Shown here one piece after another: positions 55,831 through 64,000 of a stretch of 64,000 nt of DNA (position 1 is its first letter; every line of letters starts with the position of its first letter). Made by a program: the position numbers and the translations under genes. The DNA is taken from assembly GCF_001429505.1 (NCBI RefSeq), contig NZ_LMJW01000001.1:65705-129704 (forward strand). The letters run 5' to 3'. This DNA comes from Allobosea sp. Root483D1 (GTDB lineage: Bacteria > Pseudomonadota > Alphaproteobacteria > Rhizobiales > Beijerinckiaceae). Below the pieces are notes generated by a model that was not told where the DNA came from, did no database searches, and worked only from the letters and a program-made list of their open reading frames with translations.

Positions 55831-56735
55831 CACACCTTCCTCGTCTGCACGGTCGAGAACAGGCCCTGCGGGCGGACCAGCAGCACGAGCATCATGATGA
55901 GATAGGGGATCAGCACGTCGAATTCCGGCGCGAAATAGACCGCGACCGAGCGCCCGAGCCCGATCAGCAGCGCCGCCACGGCCGCGCCCTCGATCCGGCC
56001 GAGCCCCGCGGTCGCGGCGACCGCAAAGGAGAGGACGAGCGTGCCGGCGCCGATGCCGGGCGTCAGCGATGTTGTGGCCGAGGCAAGCGCGCCGCCGAGC
56101 GCCGCCAGCGACGCGCCGATGATGAAAGTGATCAGGTAGACCCGGGCCGCATCGATGCCCATGGCGGTCGCGGCCTCGCGGTCCTGCGTCACCGCGACGA
56201 TGGCGCGGCCGAAGCTGGTGCGGCGCAGGAAGAAGCGCAGGCCGAGGAGGACCGCGAGAGCGACCAGCGGCATCAGGATGAGCTGGTAGGTGGTGTAGAA
56301 GATGCCGAAGACCTCGACCGTGCCGAGCCAGTTCATCGGCGCGTTGGCGAAATAGGGCTGCACGCCGAAAACGACCTTCTGCGCATCCTCCAGGATCATG
56401 AAGACGGCGAAGGTGACGATCAGCTGCAGCACCTCCTCCTTGCCGTAGACGCGGCGCAGCAGCGCGATTTCGACGAGGCCGCCAACGAGGATGCCGACCA
56501 GCGCCGCCGCGATCAGCAACGTTGGAAAGGCGAGCCAGGTCGGCAGCCCGGCCGCGCCGATGGCGAGCACGCCGGCCGCCGCGACATAGGCGCCGATCGC
56601 ATAGAACGAGCCATGGGCGACGTTGACGATGCCAAGCACGCCAAAAATCAGCGACAGCCCGACCGCGACCAGGAAGATCAGCGAGCCATAGGCGAGGCCG
56701 TCGAGCGCGGCGAGAAGGAGCATTTCAGGGGGCAT
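55830..56735 (-). CDS. livH: LIV-type ABC transporter permease LivH (second system)
   Basis: 301-aa permease with about eight helices. The N-terminal DGLAYGSLIFLVAVGLSLIFGVLGIVNVAHGSF segment is diagnostic for LivH. It is the first membrane gene after the binding-protein gene, from which it is separated by a 165-bp gap with a palindromic element. Translationally coupled to livM. Confidence 0.9.
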   Translation of the reverse strand: MPPEMLLLAALDGLAYGSLIFLVAVGLSLIFGVLGIVNVAHGSFYAIGAYVAAAGVLAIGAAGLPTWLAFPTLLIAAALVGILVGGLVEIALLRRVYGKEEVLQLIVTFAVFMILEDAQKVVFGVQPYFANAPMNWLGTVEVFGIFYTTYQLILMPLVALAVLLGLRFFLRRTSFGRAIVAVTQDREAATAMGIDAARVYLITFIIGASLAALGGALASATTSLTPGIGAGTLVLSFAVAATAGLGRIEGAAVAALLIGLGRSVAVYFAPEFDVLIPYLIMMLVLLVRPQGLFSTVQTRKV

Positions 56736-56782
56736 GCGTTCCGTTCTTCAGGTTCTGACTCAGCTGCTCGCCCTCAATGCGA

Positions 56783-56882
56783 GTCGTCCCGGGCGGAGCG
56801 AAGTGCAGACCCGGGACCCATGCCGGAACGGTTCAGGCGTGGGTCCCGGACCGGCGCCGCTGACGCGGCTTGTCCGGGACAA
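56783..56882. repeat. CCCGGG-type palindromic pair between livK and livH
   Basis: GTCGTCCCGGGCGGAGCG with ACCCGGGACCCA (56783-56820) is mirrored by TGGGTCCCGGACCGGCGCC and CTTGTCCGGGACAA (56840-56882). It lies between the binding-protein gene (stop at 56901) and the livH start (56735) on the minus strand. Its arms are related to the hairpin at 28107-28142. Confidence 0.72.
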
Positions 56883-56900
56883 CTGGCGAGGAAAACCGCC

Positions 56901-58196
56901 TCACTTCGCGTAGTCGAAGGTCTCGATCGACTTGTCGGTGACGAGGTCGGGTTTCACCTTGGCGAACCAGTCGAGCGACTTCTCGCCGAGCGGCGTGGTC
57001 ACCAGCTTGCCGGGATAGAGCGCCATCTTGTCGTAGACCGCGAAGGGATAGTCCGGCACGCGCTTGGTCGTGCCGAGCAACTGATCCTCCAGCCCCTGAT
57101 GATCCCCGCGGATGGTGATCATGCCGGTGAGCGACTTGAATTCCAGCCCCTCGAAGGCGGCGATGACCTCCTCCTTGCTCGGCCATTTGCCACCGGCGCC
57201 CGCCTTCTCATAAGCCTTCACCAGCCCGGTCAGGGCCTGCTGCATGTGGAAGGTCGGATAGATCGGGTAAACCCCGGTCTTGTCCTTGTATGCCTTGACG
57301 AAGCTCTGCATCTCCGGGGTGTTCTTGTGCTTCGGGTGCAGCCAGTAATGGTCGCCGCGCGAGCCGACGATGACGCCCTCCGGCAGCACGGCGCCGAGCC
57401 GCTCCAGCGAACTTTCGGCCAGCGGCAGCACGAAGGTCGACTGCTTCAGCAAACCGCGCGCCGCCGCCTGCTGGACGAAGGTGTCGAGATCGCCGCCCCA
57501 GGAGGTCGAGATCACGACATCGGGCCGCAGCGCCGAGAGCCTTGTGATCTCGGTCGAGAAATCGGGCGCGCCGAACTTCGGGAAGAGCTCGGCGACGACC
57601 TTGACGTCGGGCTTCAGCGCCTTGAGGCCGGCCTGCAGCAGGGCCCAGGATTCACGGCCCCAGGCATAGTCCTGGTTGACCACCGCGACCGTCTTGAAGT
57701 CGGGCTTCACCTTCATCAGGTAGAGCAGCGTCGCCATCATCTCGGCGCCGGCATGGGCCTGGGTCCGGACCGAGTATTTCCACTTGCCGTCCTCGAAGAT
57801 GGTCTGCGTGCCGCAATCCCACATCACGTTGACGACCTTGAGGTCCTCGGCGACCGGAGCGAGCGCGTTGCAGGAGCCGGACGAGATCGCGCCGAGCATC
57901 ACCTGCGCGCCTTGCTCCTGCACGACGCGGCGGTATTCGGAGAGCAGCTGGTTGGTGCCGGCGCCCTCGTCAACATAGACCGGCTTCAGCGGCACGCCGA
58001 GCACGCCGCCCTTGGCGTTGATCTCCGCGATCAGGAGGTCGGCGGCGTTGCGGCCGGGCACGCCGAAGACCGAGGCCGGGCCCGAGAGGAAGGTCGCGAT
58101 CCCGACCACCAGCTCCTTGGGCTTGTCCTGCGCCAGGGCCGAGCCCGCGAGCAGCGCGCTGGCCAATGCAGCCACGGCCAGTTTCATCGTATTCAT
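56901..58196 (-). CDS. LIV-type ABC substrate-binding protein (second system)
   Basis: 431-aa periplasmic binding protein. A Sec signal of about 22 residues is followed by KELVVGIATFLSGPASVFGVPGRNAAD and GGVLGVPLKPVYVDEGAG. The last third has an extended segment seen in LivK proteins that bind aromatic or C4-type acids rather than amino acids. ATG at 58196 is used because the signal peptide starts there; the frame is open another 47 codons upstream without homology. Ligand unknown; divergent from acyl-CoA catabolic genes. Confidence 0.86.
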   Translation of the reverse strand: MNTMKLAVAALASALLAGSALAQDKPKELVVGIATFLSGPASVFGVPGRNAADLLIAEINAKGGVLGVPLKPVYVDEGAGTNQLLSEYRRVVQEQGAQVMLGAISSGSCNALAPVAEDLKVVNVMWDCGTQTIFEDGKWKYSVRTQAHAGAEMMATLLYLMKVKPDFKTVAVVNQDYAWGRESWALLQAGLKALKPDVKVVAELFPKFGAPDFSTEITRLSALRPDVVISTSWGGDLDTFVQQAAARGLLKQSTFVLPLAESSLERLGAVLPEGVIVGSRGDHYWLHPKHKNTPEMQSFVKAYKDKTGVYPIYPTFHMQQALTGLVKAYEKAGAGGKWPSKEEVIAAFEGLEFKSLTGMITIRGDHQGLEDQLLGTTKRVPDYPFAVYDKMALYPGKLVTTPLGEKSLDWFAKVKPDLVTDKSIETFDYAK

Positions 58197-58396
58197 GAGT
58201 GTCCTCCCTGAACCTCGCACGACGGCTGGGCGCTCTTGAACGGCGCCTCGTCCTGATCGAAAGGGGCGCATAGCCGCCCCGGCCGGACAAGTAGGATAAA
58301 GCGATGAAGGCCAGACGCTTTTTCTATGGAGCCGCATCGGCTTAGCGAGCCGGCGGCGCTATGGCGGCCATCGCAAAACGCTATTTGACTTCGAGG

Positions 58397-58418
58397 GCGC
58401 GACATCGGTGTCTCGCGC
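58397..58418. promoter_or_regulatory. Candidate operator between livK and the CoA-transferase
   Basis: GCGCGA (58397-58402) and TCGCGC (58413-58418) form a dyad with a 10-nt spacer. It lies 25 bp upstream of the CoA-transferase start in the 247-bp divergent gap. A second, weaker GGGGCG/CGCCCC hairpin is near 58265. No regulator gene is adjacent. Confidence 0.35.
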
Positions 58419-58443
58419 AAAATAAACGGCGCGTGGCGATCTG

Positions 58444-59586
58444 ATGGTGAATGCTCTCGACGGAATCCTGGTGGTGGCGCTGGAGCAGGCGGTGGCCGCT
58501 CCAATGGCTAGCTGCCGCCTCGCCGATGCCGGCGCGCGCGTCATCAAGCTGGAGCGGCAGGAAGGCGATTTCTCGCGCGGCTATGACGACTACGCGCAGG
58601 GCCTGTCGTCCTATTTCGTCTGGATCAACCGAGGCAAGGAATCCTGCCGGGTCGACCTCAAGGACCCCAAGGACCTCGCTTTGGTCGAGGCGATGCTGGC
58701 CGAGGCCGACGTCTTCATCCAGAACTTCGCCCCCGGCGCGACCGACCGTCTCGGCATCGGCAGCGAGGCGCTGCGCCAGCGTCATCCCAGGCTGATCACC
58801 TGCGACATCTCCGGCTATGCGCCGGGCACCCCGCACTACACCCGCAAGGCCTACGACCTGCTCATCCAGGCGGAAGCCGGCCTTGCCGCCGTCACCGGCA
58901 GCGCCGATTCCGGCCCGACACGTATCGGTGTCTCGATCGCCGACATCGCCACCGGCAACGCCGCCTATGCCGCGATCCTGGAGGCGTTGATCCGGCGCGG
59001 ACGCACCGGCGAGGGCTCGCGCATCCAGCTCTCGCTGTTCGATACAATAGCCGACCTGATGAACGTGCCCTACCTCACCCGGCGCTACGGCGGGATCGAA
59101 CCGCCGCGGCTCGGCCTCGCCCATCCCTCGATCGCGCCGTATGGCGTCTTCCGCCTCGCCGATGCCGAGGTGCTGATCTCGATCCAGAGCGAGCGCGAAT
59201 GGCAGATACTTGCCCGCGACGTGCTTCGCGATGCCGGGCTCGCTGGGGATGCGCGCTTCGCCAGCAATGTGCTGCGCGTACGCAACCGCCCTGCCCTCGA
59301 TGCGGCGATCCAGGCGATCCTCGCCACTCGCACCTATGCCGAGACGGCGGCTGGGCTCGATGCGGCCCGCATCGCCTTTGGCACGGTCTCGACGGTCGCC
59401 GACCTGATCGACCACCCGGCTGTGACGGCGCTGCCGGTTCCGACGCCGAACGGAGATGTCGAGGTACTGGCGCCGCCGGTGCTGGTCGATGGCAAGCGCG
59501 TGTCGATGCGCGCGATCCCGGGCCTCGGCGAGCATGACGAAAAGCTGCGCCGCGAATTCACGGCGAAGGCGACGCGATCAGCCTGA
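58444..59586 (+). CDS. Family III CoA-transferase (CaiB/BaiF)
   Basis: 380-aa CoA-transferase. The catalytic Asp is D138 in KAYDLLIQAEAG, followed by the glycine-rich stretch. An N-terminal half (residues 1-200) folds with a C-terminal half in interlocked rings, as in formyl-CoA transferase. Related enzymes transfer CoA within mesaconyl-CoA, succinyl-CoA, citramalyl-CoA and carnitine systems. It is followed by an acyl-CoA dehydrogenase (1-bp gap) and a mesaconyl-CoA hydratase-like gene, so it probably activates an organic acid for that pathway. The donor and acceptor are unknown. Confidence 0.87.
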   Translation: MVNALDGILVVALEQAVAAPMASCRLADAGARVIKLERQEGDFSRGYDDYAQGLSSYFVWINRGKESCRVDLKDPKDLALVEAMLAEADVFIQNFAPGATDRLGIGSEALRQRHPRLITCDISGYAPGTPHYTRKAYDLLIQAEAGLAAVTGSADSGPTRIGVSIADIATGNAAYAAILEALIRRGRTGEGSRIQLSLFDTIADLMNVPYLTRRYGGIEPPRLGLAHPSIAPYGVFRLADAEVLISIQSEREWQILARDVLRDAGLAGDARFASNVLRVRNRPALDAAIQAILATRTYAETAAGLDAARIAFGTVSTVADLIDHPAVTALPVPTPNGDVEVLAPPVLVDGKRVSMRAIPGLGEHDEKLRREFTAKATRSA

Positions 59587-59587
59587 G

Positions 59588-60751
59588 ATGAGCATGACGA
59601 CACTCAACGACCATACCGACATCCGCGAGGCGGTGGCGCGGCTCTGCGCGGATTATCCGGGCGAGTACTGGCGCAAGCTCGACCGCGAGATGGCCTATCC
59701 GAGCGAGTTTGTGACGGCCCTGACCGAAAGCGGCTTCCTTTCGGCGCTGATCCCGGAGGAATACGGCGGCGCAGGCCTTCCCCTCTCGGCCGCCGCGGCG
59801 ATCATGGAGGAGATCCAGCGCCAGGGCTGCAATGGCGGCGCCTGCCACGCCCAGATGTATGTGATGGGCACGCTGCTCCGCCATGGCAGCGCCGACCAGA
59901 AGCAGCGCTATCTGCCGAAGATCGCCTCGGGCGAGCTGCGCCTGCAGGCCTTCGGCGTCACCGAGCCGACCAGTGGTACCGACACCACCGCGCTCAGGAC
60001 GACCGCACGACGCGAAGGCGACAATTATGTCGTCAACGGCCAGAAGATCTGGACCAGCCGCGCGGCGCAGTCCGACCTGATGCTGCTGCTCGCCCGCACC
60101 ACGCCGCGCGACCAGGTCACGAAACGCACCGACGGGCTCTCGGTCTTCATCCTCGACATGCGCGAGGCGTTGAAGGACGGCCTGACCATCCGGCCAATCC
60201 GCACGATGATGAACCACGCCACCACCGAGGTCTTCTTCGATAACGTCAAGGTTCCCGCCGCGAATCTCGTCGGCGAGGAGGGCAAGGGCTTCCGCTACAT
60301 CCTCGCGGGCATGAACGCCGAGCGCATCCTGATCGCCGCCGAATGCGTCGGCGACGCGAAGTGGTTCATCGACAAGGCCTCGAGCTACGCCAAAGAGCGG
60401 CAGGTCTTCGGCCGGCCGATCGGCCAGAACCAGGGCATCCAGTTCCCGATCGCCCGCGCCTACGCCAATATGCGCGCCGCCGAACTGATGGTGCGCGAGG
60501 CGATCCGCCTCTACGAGGCTGGTGAAAACCCCGGCGCGGAAGCCAACATGGCCAAGCTGCTGGCGGCGGATGCCTCGTTCGAGGCGGCCAACGCCTGTAT
60601 CCAGACCCATGGCGGCTTCGGCTTCGCCGAGGAATACGACATCGAGCGCAAATTCCGCGAGACGCGGCTCTATCAGGTCGCGCCGATCTCGACCAACCTG
60701 ATCCTGTCCTATCTCGCCGAGCACGTGCTCGGCATGCCACGCAGCTATTGA
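59588..60751 (+). CDS. Acyl-CoA dehydrogenase family protein
   Basis: 387-aa FAD acyl-CoA dehydrogenase of standard length. The FAD-site blocks are FGVTEPTSGTDTTALRT and NGQKIWTSRAAQSD. The C-terminal segment reads HGGFGFAEEYDIERKFRE. It is cotranscribed with the CoA-transferase (1-bp gap) and the hydratase-like gene. It probably oxidises the CoA ester made by the transferase; the chain length and branching are unknown. The ATG at 59588 has an alternative ATG two codons on. Confidence 0.9.
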   Translation: MSMTTLNDHTDIREAVARLCADYPGEYWRKLDREMAYPSEFVTALTESGFLSALIPEEYGGAGLPLSAAAAIMEEIQRQGCNGGACHAQMYVMGTLLRHGSADQKQRYLPKIASGELRLQAFGVTEPTSGTDTTALRTTARREGDNYVVNGQKIWTSRAAQSDLMLLLARTTPRDQVTKRTDGLSVFILDMREALKDGLTIRPIRTMMNHATTEVFFDNVKVPAANLVGEEGKGFRYILAGMNAERILIAAECVGDAKWFIDKASSYAKERQVFGRPIGQNQGIQFPIARAYANMRAAELMVREAIRLYEAGENPGAEANMAKLLAADASFEAANACIQTHGGFGFAEEYDIERKFRETRLYQVAPISTNLILSYLAEHVLGMPRSY

Positions 60752-60756
60752 GCCCG

Positions 60757-61596
60757 ATGAACATCGACCAACTGAAATCCTGGATCGGCAAGAGCGAAGC
60801 GGCCTCCGACCTGATCACGCCGCGGCTCGTCGCCAGCTATGAGGCGACATTCTCCCCTCACCTGGCGCCATACCAGCAAGGCGAGGCGCCGCTCGCTCTG
60901 CACTGGTGTCTCGCCCCGCCGATCTCGCCGATGGCCGCGCTCGGCCAGGATGGGCATGCCGCCAAGGGCGAATTCCTGCCCCCGGTTGCGCTGCCGCGGC
61001 GGATGTGGGCCGGCGGGCGGATCGAGACGATCGCTCCTTTACGAACCGGCGACGAGGTTACGCGCCGCTCGACCATAGGCGACGTCACCTGGAAGGAAGG
61101 CCGCACCGGCCCGCTCTGCTTCGTCGCGGTCGACCATGAACTGGTGACTGAGCGCGGCGTCGCGCTGCGCGAGCGCCACAACATCGTCTATCGCGAGGCG
61201 GCGAAGCCGGGCGCCGAGCCGCCGCCCGCCACCGCCCCGGCAGAGCCGCGGGCGGCCGACCTGACCTGGACGGTCGAGGCCTCGCCGGTGCTGCTGTTCC
61301 GCTATTCGGCGATCACCTTCAACAGCCACCGCATCCATTACGATCAGCCTTATGTCACAGGCGTCGAGGGCTATGATGGGCTCGTCGTGCACGGGCCGAT
61401 CCAGGCGACCCTGATCATGAACATCATCGCGACGCTGTCGGGTGGCAAGCCGATCCGGCTCGACTATCGCGGGCTCGCGCCGCTGATCGCGGGCGAGGCT
61501 TTCCAGGTGAAGGCGAAGCGGCTGGAAGACGGCGCCATCGCCGCCTGGACCGAAGGCGCCGACGGGCGGGTGCGGATGGAGGGCGTCAGCCGGTAA
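60757..61596 (+). CDS. MaoC/HTD2-type hydratase (mesaconyl-CoA hydratase-like)
   Basis: 279-aa protein with two hot-dog domains. The N-terminal domain matches the FAS1-like dehydratase region (LPPVALPRRMWAGGRIE, then PLRTGDEVTRRSTIGDV). The C-terminal domain has the hydratase motif RYSAITFNSHRIHYDQPYV, with catalytic Asp/His candidates, and GLVVHGPIQATLI. The layout is that of mesaconyl-C4-CoA hydratase (Meh) and HTD2-like enzymes. ATG at 60757 preferred; an in-frame TTG at 60748 overlaps the dehydrogenase stop. Confidence 0.84.
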   Translation: MNIDQLKSWIGKSEAASDLITPRLVASYEATFSPHLAPYQQGEAPLALHWCLAPPISPMAALGQDGHAAKGEFLPPVALPRRMWAGGRIETIAPLRTGDEVTRRSTIGDVTWKEGRTGPLCFVAVDHELVTERGVALRERHNIVYREAAKPGAEPPPATAPAEPRAADLTWTVEASPVLLFRYSAITFNSHRIHYDQPYVTGVEGYDGLVVHGPIQATLIMNIIATLSGGKPIRLDYRGLAPLIAGEAFQVKAKRLEDGAIAAWTEGADGRVRMEGVSR

Positions 61597-61603
61597 GCGC
61601 CAA

Positions 61604-61702
61604 CCGTCATTCTCGAGCGGAGCGAAGCGCAGACCCGAGAATCTCGCGCAGGATAAGGCGCCTCGCGTCATGAGATGCTCGGGTCAAGCCCGAGCATGAC
61701 GT
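61604..61702. repeat. CGTCATTCTCGAG-family inverted repeat pair
   Basis: CGTCATTCTCGAGCGGAGCG with CAGACCCGAGAATCTCG (61606-61646) is followed by GAGATGCTCGGGTCAAGCC and CGAGCATGACG (61672-61702). The ends are inverted copies (CGTCAT...ATGACG). It is a common dispersed element in Hyphomicrobiales. It lies in the 184-bp gap before the nucleotidase gene. Confidence 0.7.
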
Positions 61703-61780
61703 CGCGCGTCATCTTCCCCCGTGTCACGGTCCTGCCATGGTGCTAGCGTCTGTCGCAGCACCTCGCCTCAGGAGCCGACG

Positions 61781-63736
61781 ATGGACCGCGCCCCCCGTTT
61801 CAGCCGCCGCGACACGCTCAAGGCCGGGGCCGCCATCGCCGCGGCCGGCGCGTTTTCCACCCCGCTCGCGGCGCAGGCTCCGGCCAAGCTCAAGCTGCGG
61901 CTGCTGGAGACCAGCGATCTCCACGTCAATGTCGTGCCTTACGATTATTTCCGCGACGCGCCCGACGACACGGTCGGCCTCGCCAAGACGGCGAACCTGA
62001 TCAAGGCGGCGCAGGCGGAAACGAAGAACAGCCTGCTCTTCGACAATGGCGACTTCCTGCAGGGCTCCTCGCTCGGCGATTTCGTCGCCTACAAGAAGTG
62101 GCTGAAGGCCGGCGAGACCCATCCGATGATCGCCGCGATGAACGCCCTGCCCTATCAATGCGGCACGCTCGGCAATCACGAGTTCAATTACGGGCTCGAC
62201 TTCCTCGAGCACGGCCTCGCCCGCGCCGAATTCCCGATCATCTGCGCCAATGTCGACCGTGTCGGCGGTGGCACGCTGGTCGAGCCCTGGCGCATCTTCG
62301 AGCAGAGCTTCGAGGACGAGGCCGGTACGAAGCACGTCCTCAACATCGCGGTGATCGGCTTCGTGCCGCCGCAGATCATGCAATGGGACAAGGGCAATCT
62401 CGACCGGAAGGTGACCGCGACCGACATCGTGGAGGCCGCGCAAAAGTATCTGCCGGAGATCGCGCAGGCCCATCCCGACCTCACCATCGCGCTCTGCCAT
62501 TCCGGCATCGCCGGCGGCGAGCGCAAGGGTGGCGAGGAGAATGCGGCGCTGCACCTCGCCAAGCTCGACGGCATCGACGTCGTCCTGACCGGCCACCAGC
62601 ATCTCGTCTTCCCCGGCGGCAAGGCCTTCGACGGCATTCCCGGCGTCGACAACAAGAAGGGCTCGCTGCACGGCAAGCCGGCCTGTCAGCCCGGCTTCTG
62701 GGGCTCGCATGTCGGCATCGTCGACCTGGAGCTTGAGAAACGCGACGGGCGCTGGCGCATTGCCGACTTCAAGGTCGATCCCAAGCCGATCTATGAGCGC
62801 ACGCCCGACCGCAAGATCGTGCCGAAGGCGGAGGTCGAAGCTGCCGTGCTCGCCACCGTCAAGGCCGACCACGAGGCGACACTGAGCTATATGCGCGAGC
62901 CGGTCGGCACGACGAGCGCCCCGATCAACAGCTACTTCGCCCTCGTCGCCGACGACCCTTCCGTGCAGATCGTGGCGGAAGCGCAGATCGCCTATGCCAA
63001 GCCGCTGATGGCGCAGACGCCGCACAAGGACCTGCCCGTCCTCTCGGCCGCCGCGCCGTTCAAATCGGGCGGTCGCGCCGGCCCCGCCTTCTTCACCGAC
63101 ATCCCGGCCGGGCCGATCGCGATCAAGAACGTCGCGGATATCTATCTCTACCCGAACACGGTGCAGGTCGTGAAAGTCACCGGCGGCCAGCTGCGAGAAT
63201 GGCTGGAGCGCTCAGCCGGCATCTTCAACCATATCGACGTCGCCAAGACCGAGGAGCAGCCGCTGATCAACCCCGGCTTCCCGGCCTTCAATTTTGACGT
63301 GATCGACGGCGTCACCTACCAGATCGATGTGACGCAAGGCTCGCGCTATGACGGCGACGGCAAGCTGGTGGCTCCCGACGCGCACCGCATCGTCGACCTC
63401 GCCTACCAGGGCAAGCCGGTGGACGAAAAAGCCGAGTTCATCGTCGTCACCAATAACTACCGCGCCTCCGGCGGCGGCAATTTCCCCGGCACCAAGACGA
63501 CGGTGGTGCTGGAGGCGCCCGACCTCAACCGCGACGTGATCGTACGCTTCATCATCGGGAAGAAGACGATCAACCCGGCCGCCGACAACAACTGGTCGCT
63601 GAAGCCCCTGCCGGCCAACCTCAACGTCACCTTCCCGACCTCGCCGGCAGCCGTCAGCAAGAAGCCGGAGACGCTGAAGGCGCAGCCGGTCGGCGATGCC
63701 GGCGAAGGTTTTGTGAAGTATAGGCTGGGCGGCTGA
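61781..63736 (+). CDS. Tat-exported 5'-nucleotidase/cyclic phosphodiesterase
   Basis: 651-aa bifunctional metallophosphatase of the CpdB/UshA family. A twin-arginine signal is at residues 9-10 (SRRDTLKAG), cleaved near LAAQA. The metallophosphoesterase domain follows, with metal motifs in TSDLHVNV, DNGDFLQGS, GNHEFNYG and GHQH, then a 5'-nucleotidase C-terminal domain (about 370-600). The ATG at 61781 begins the signal peptide and follows GGAG. It likely salvages phosphate and nucleosides from nucleotides in the periplasm. Single gene, convergent with the autotransporter fragment. Confidence 0.9.
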   Translation: MDRAPRFSRRDTLKAGAAIAAAGAFSTPLAAQAPAKLKLRLLETSDLHVNVVPYDYFRDAPDDTVGLAKTANLIKAAQAETKNSLLFDNGDFLQGSSLGDFVAYKKWLKAGETHPMIAAMNALPYQCGTLGNHEFNYGLDFLEHGLARAEFPIICANVDRVGGGTLVEPWRIFEQSFEDEAGTKHVLNIAVIGFVPPQIMQWDKGNLDRKVTATDIVEAAQKYLPEIAQAHPDLTIALCHSGIAGGERKGGEENAALHLAKLDGIDVVLTGHQHLVFPGGKAFDGIPGVDNKKGSLHGKPACQPGFWGSHVGIVDLELEKRDGRWRIADFKVDPKPIYERTPDRKIVPKAEVEAAVLATVKADHEATLSYMREPVGTTSAPINSYFALVADDPSVQIVAEAQIAYAKPLMAQTPHKDLPVLSAAAPFKSGGRAGPAFFTDIPAGPIAIKNVADIYLYPNTVQVVKVTGGQLREWLERSAGIFNHIDVAKTEEQPLINPGFPAFNFDVIDGVTYQIDVTQGSRYDGDGKLVAPDAHRIVDLAYQGKPVDEKAEFIVVTNNYRASGGGNFPGTKTTVVLEAPDLNRDVIVRFIIGKKTINPAADNNWSLKPLPANLNVTFPTSPAAVSKKPETLKAQPVGDAGEGFVKYRLGG

Positions 63737-63750
63737 GCTCTTCGCCCCTT

Positions 63751-64000
63751 TCAGAAGCGCATCTCGACGCGGCCTTTGAGGGCGTGGTCGCGTGAGCGTT
63801 CGCCGATGGCGGCGGAGTAGGTCAGGCCGAGCGCGGTGGAAGAGGAGATGCGCCAGTCGAGGCCGGCTTCCGCCACGAGGGCCTCGCGATCGATCGGCGC
63901 GGCGAAGACCTGGGCTGGCGTCGTGCCGAGCGCGAACGCCGTCTTCGCCACCGGGGTGAGCTCGCCGAAACCGTGACGCCAGCCGATCAGGCCGCGGGCG
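63751..64000 (-). CDS. Autotransporter C-terminal beta-barrel (partial)
   Basis: Only the last ~83 residues are visible; the gene continues beyond 64000. The visible part reads as alternating beta strands (LIGWRHGFGELTP, then EAGLDWRIS, then LGLTYSAAIG) and ends in RVEMRF with a terminal Phe, the outer-membrane insertion signal of autotransporter barrels. The passenger is not visible. It converges with the nucleotidase gene with a 14-bp gap. Confidence 0.75.
   Translation of the reverse strand, partial: ARGLIGWRHGFGELTPVAKTAFALGTTPAQVFAAPIDREALVAEAGLDWRISSSTALGLTYSAAIGERSRDHALKGRVEMRF

Noticed and set aside
55800..58211. 803-codon open frame on the plus strand opposite livH and livK
   Set aside because: Antisense by-product of high GC; it crosses two well-supported genes and the intergenic palindrome.

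Overview
The window is high-GC DNA with dense, short-spaced genes, and it reads as chromosome from an alphaproteobacterium of the Hyphomicrobiales. Bosea or a close relative is my best guess. This rests on gene families and repeat families seen here (tripartite tricarboxylate and LIV-type importers, a quiC-type fusion, REP-like inverted repeats beginning CGTCATTGCGAG or CCTCATCCTGAGGAGC), not on a marker gene. There is no rRNA, tRNA, CRISPR array, transposase, integrase or phage gene. No gap between genes exceeds 300 bp.

Layout. 67-3051: a sugar-phosphate phosphatase and a MotA/TolQ plus OmpA/MotB-like membrane pair. 3070-4442: an ArsR regulator overlapping a glyoxalase-fold gene, with a long perfect palindrome upstream, and a divergent RibD/DHFR-like gene. 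4616-7616: nagB, a short nagA and an orphan Tat-exported solute-binding protein. 7708-12069: three inner-membrane transporters (DAACS symporter, SLC13-like permease, CorA). 12291-24433: a mixed region with a chemoreceptor, two SDRs, two acyl-CoA/acrylyl-CoA type enzymes, Sua5, a LysR regulator, an MFS carrier, a VOC protein and an unannotated 44-aa ORF.

The second half is a run of catabolic and uptake modules. 24477-31190: a minus-strand operon pdxA-tctC-tctB-tctA-macrodomain-dapA-like facing a divergent GntR regulator, with an 18-bp palindrome in the shared promoter. 31407-34705: aspT-aspD, the aspartate:alanine exchanger with aspartate 4-decarboxylase, which together can generate proton-motive force. 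35073-36768: an HlyD-type adaptor with a small membrane protein. 36926-45717: LysR, shikimate dehydrogenase, a complete LIV-type ABC importer and a 3-dehydroshikimate dehydratase (quiC), read as a shikimate/quinate-to-protocatechuate module. 45847-51854: an MBL hydrolase with a divergent LysR, a zinc alcohol dehydrogenase, an MFS carrier with a divergent Lrp, and a methyltransferase. 51962-61596: a second LIV importer with an aldehyde dehydrogenase, divergent from CoA-transferase/acyl-CoA dehydrogenase/mesaconyl-CoA hydratase-like genes. 61781-64000: a Tat-exported 5'-nucleotidase and the C-terminal end of an autotransporter barrel.

Two patterns cut across the modules. In all three complete binding-protein-dependent importer operons, a palindromic element sits between the solute-binding-protein gene and the first downstream membrane-subunit gene. 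Several convergent gene pairs have their stop codons inside a perfect hairpin.
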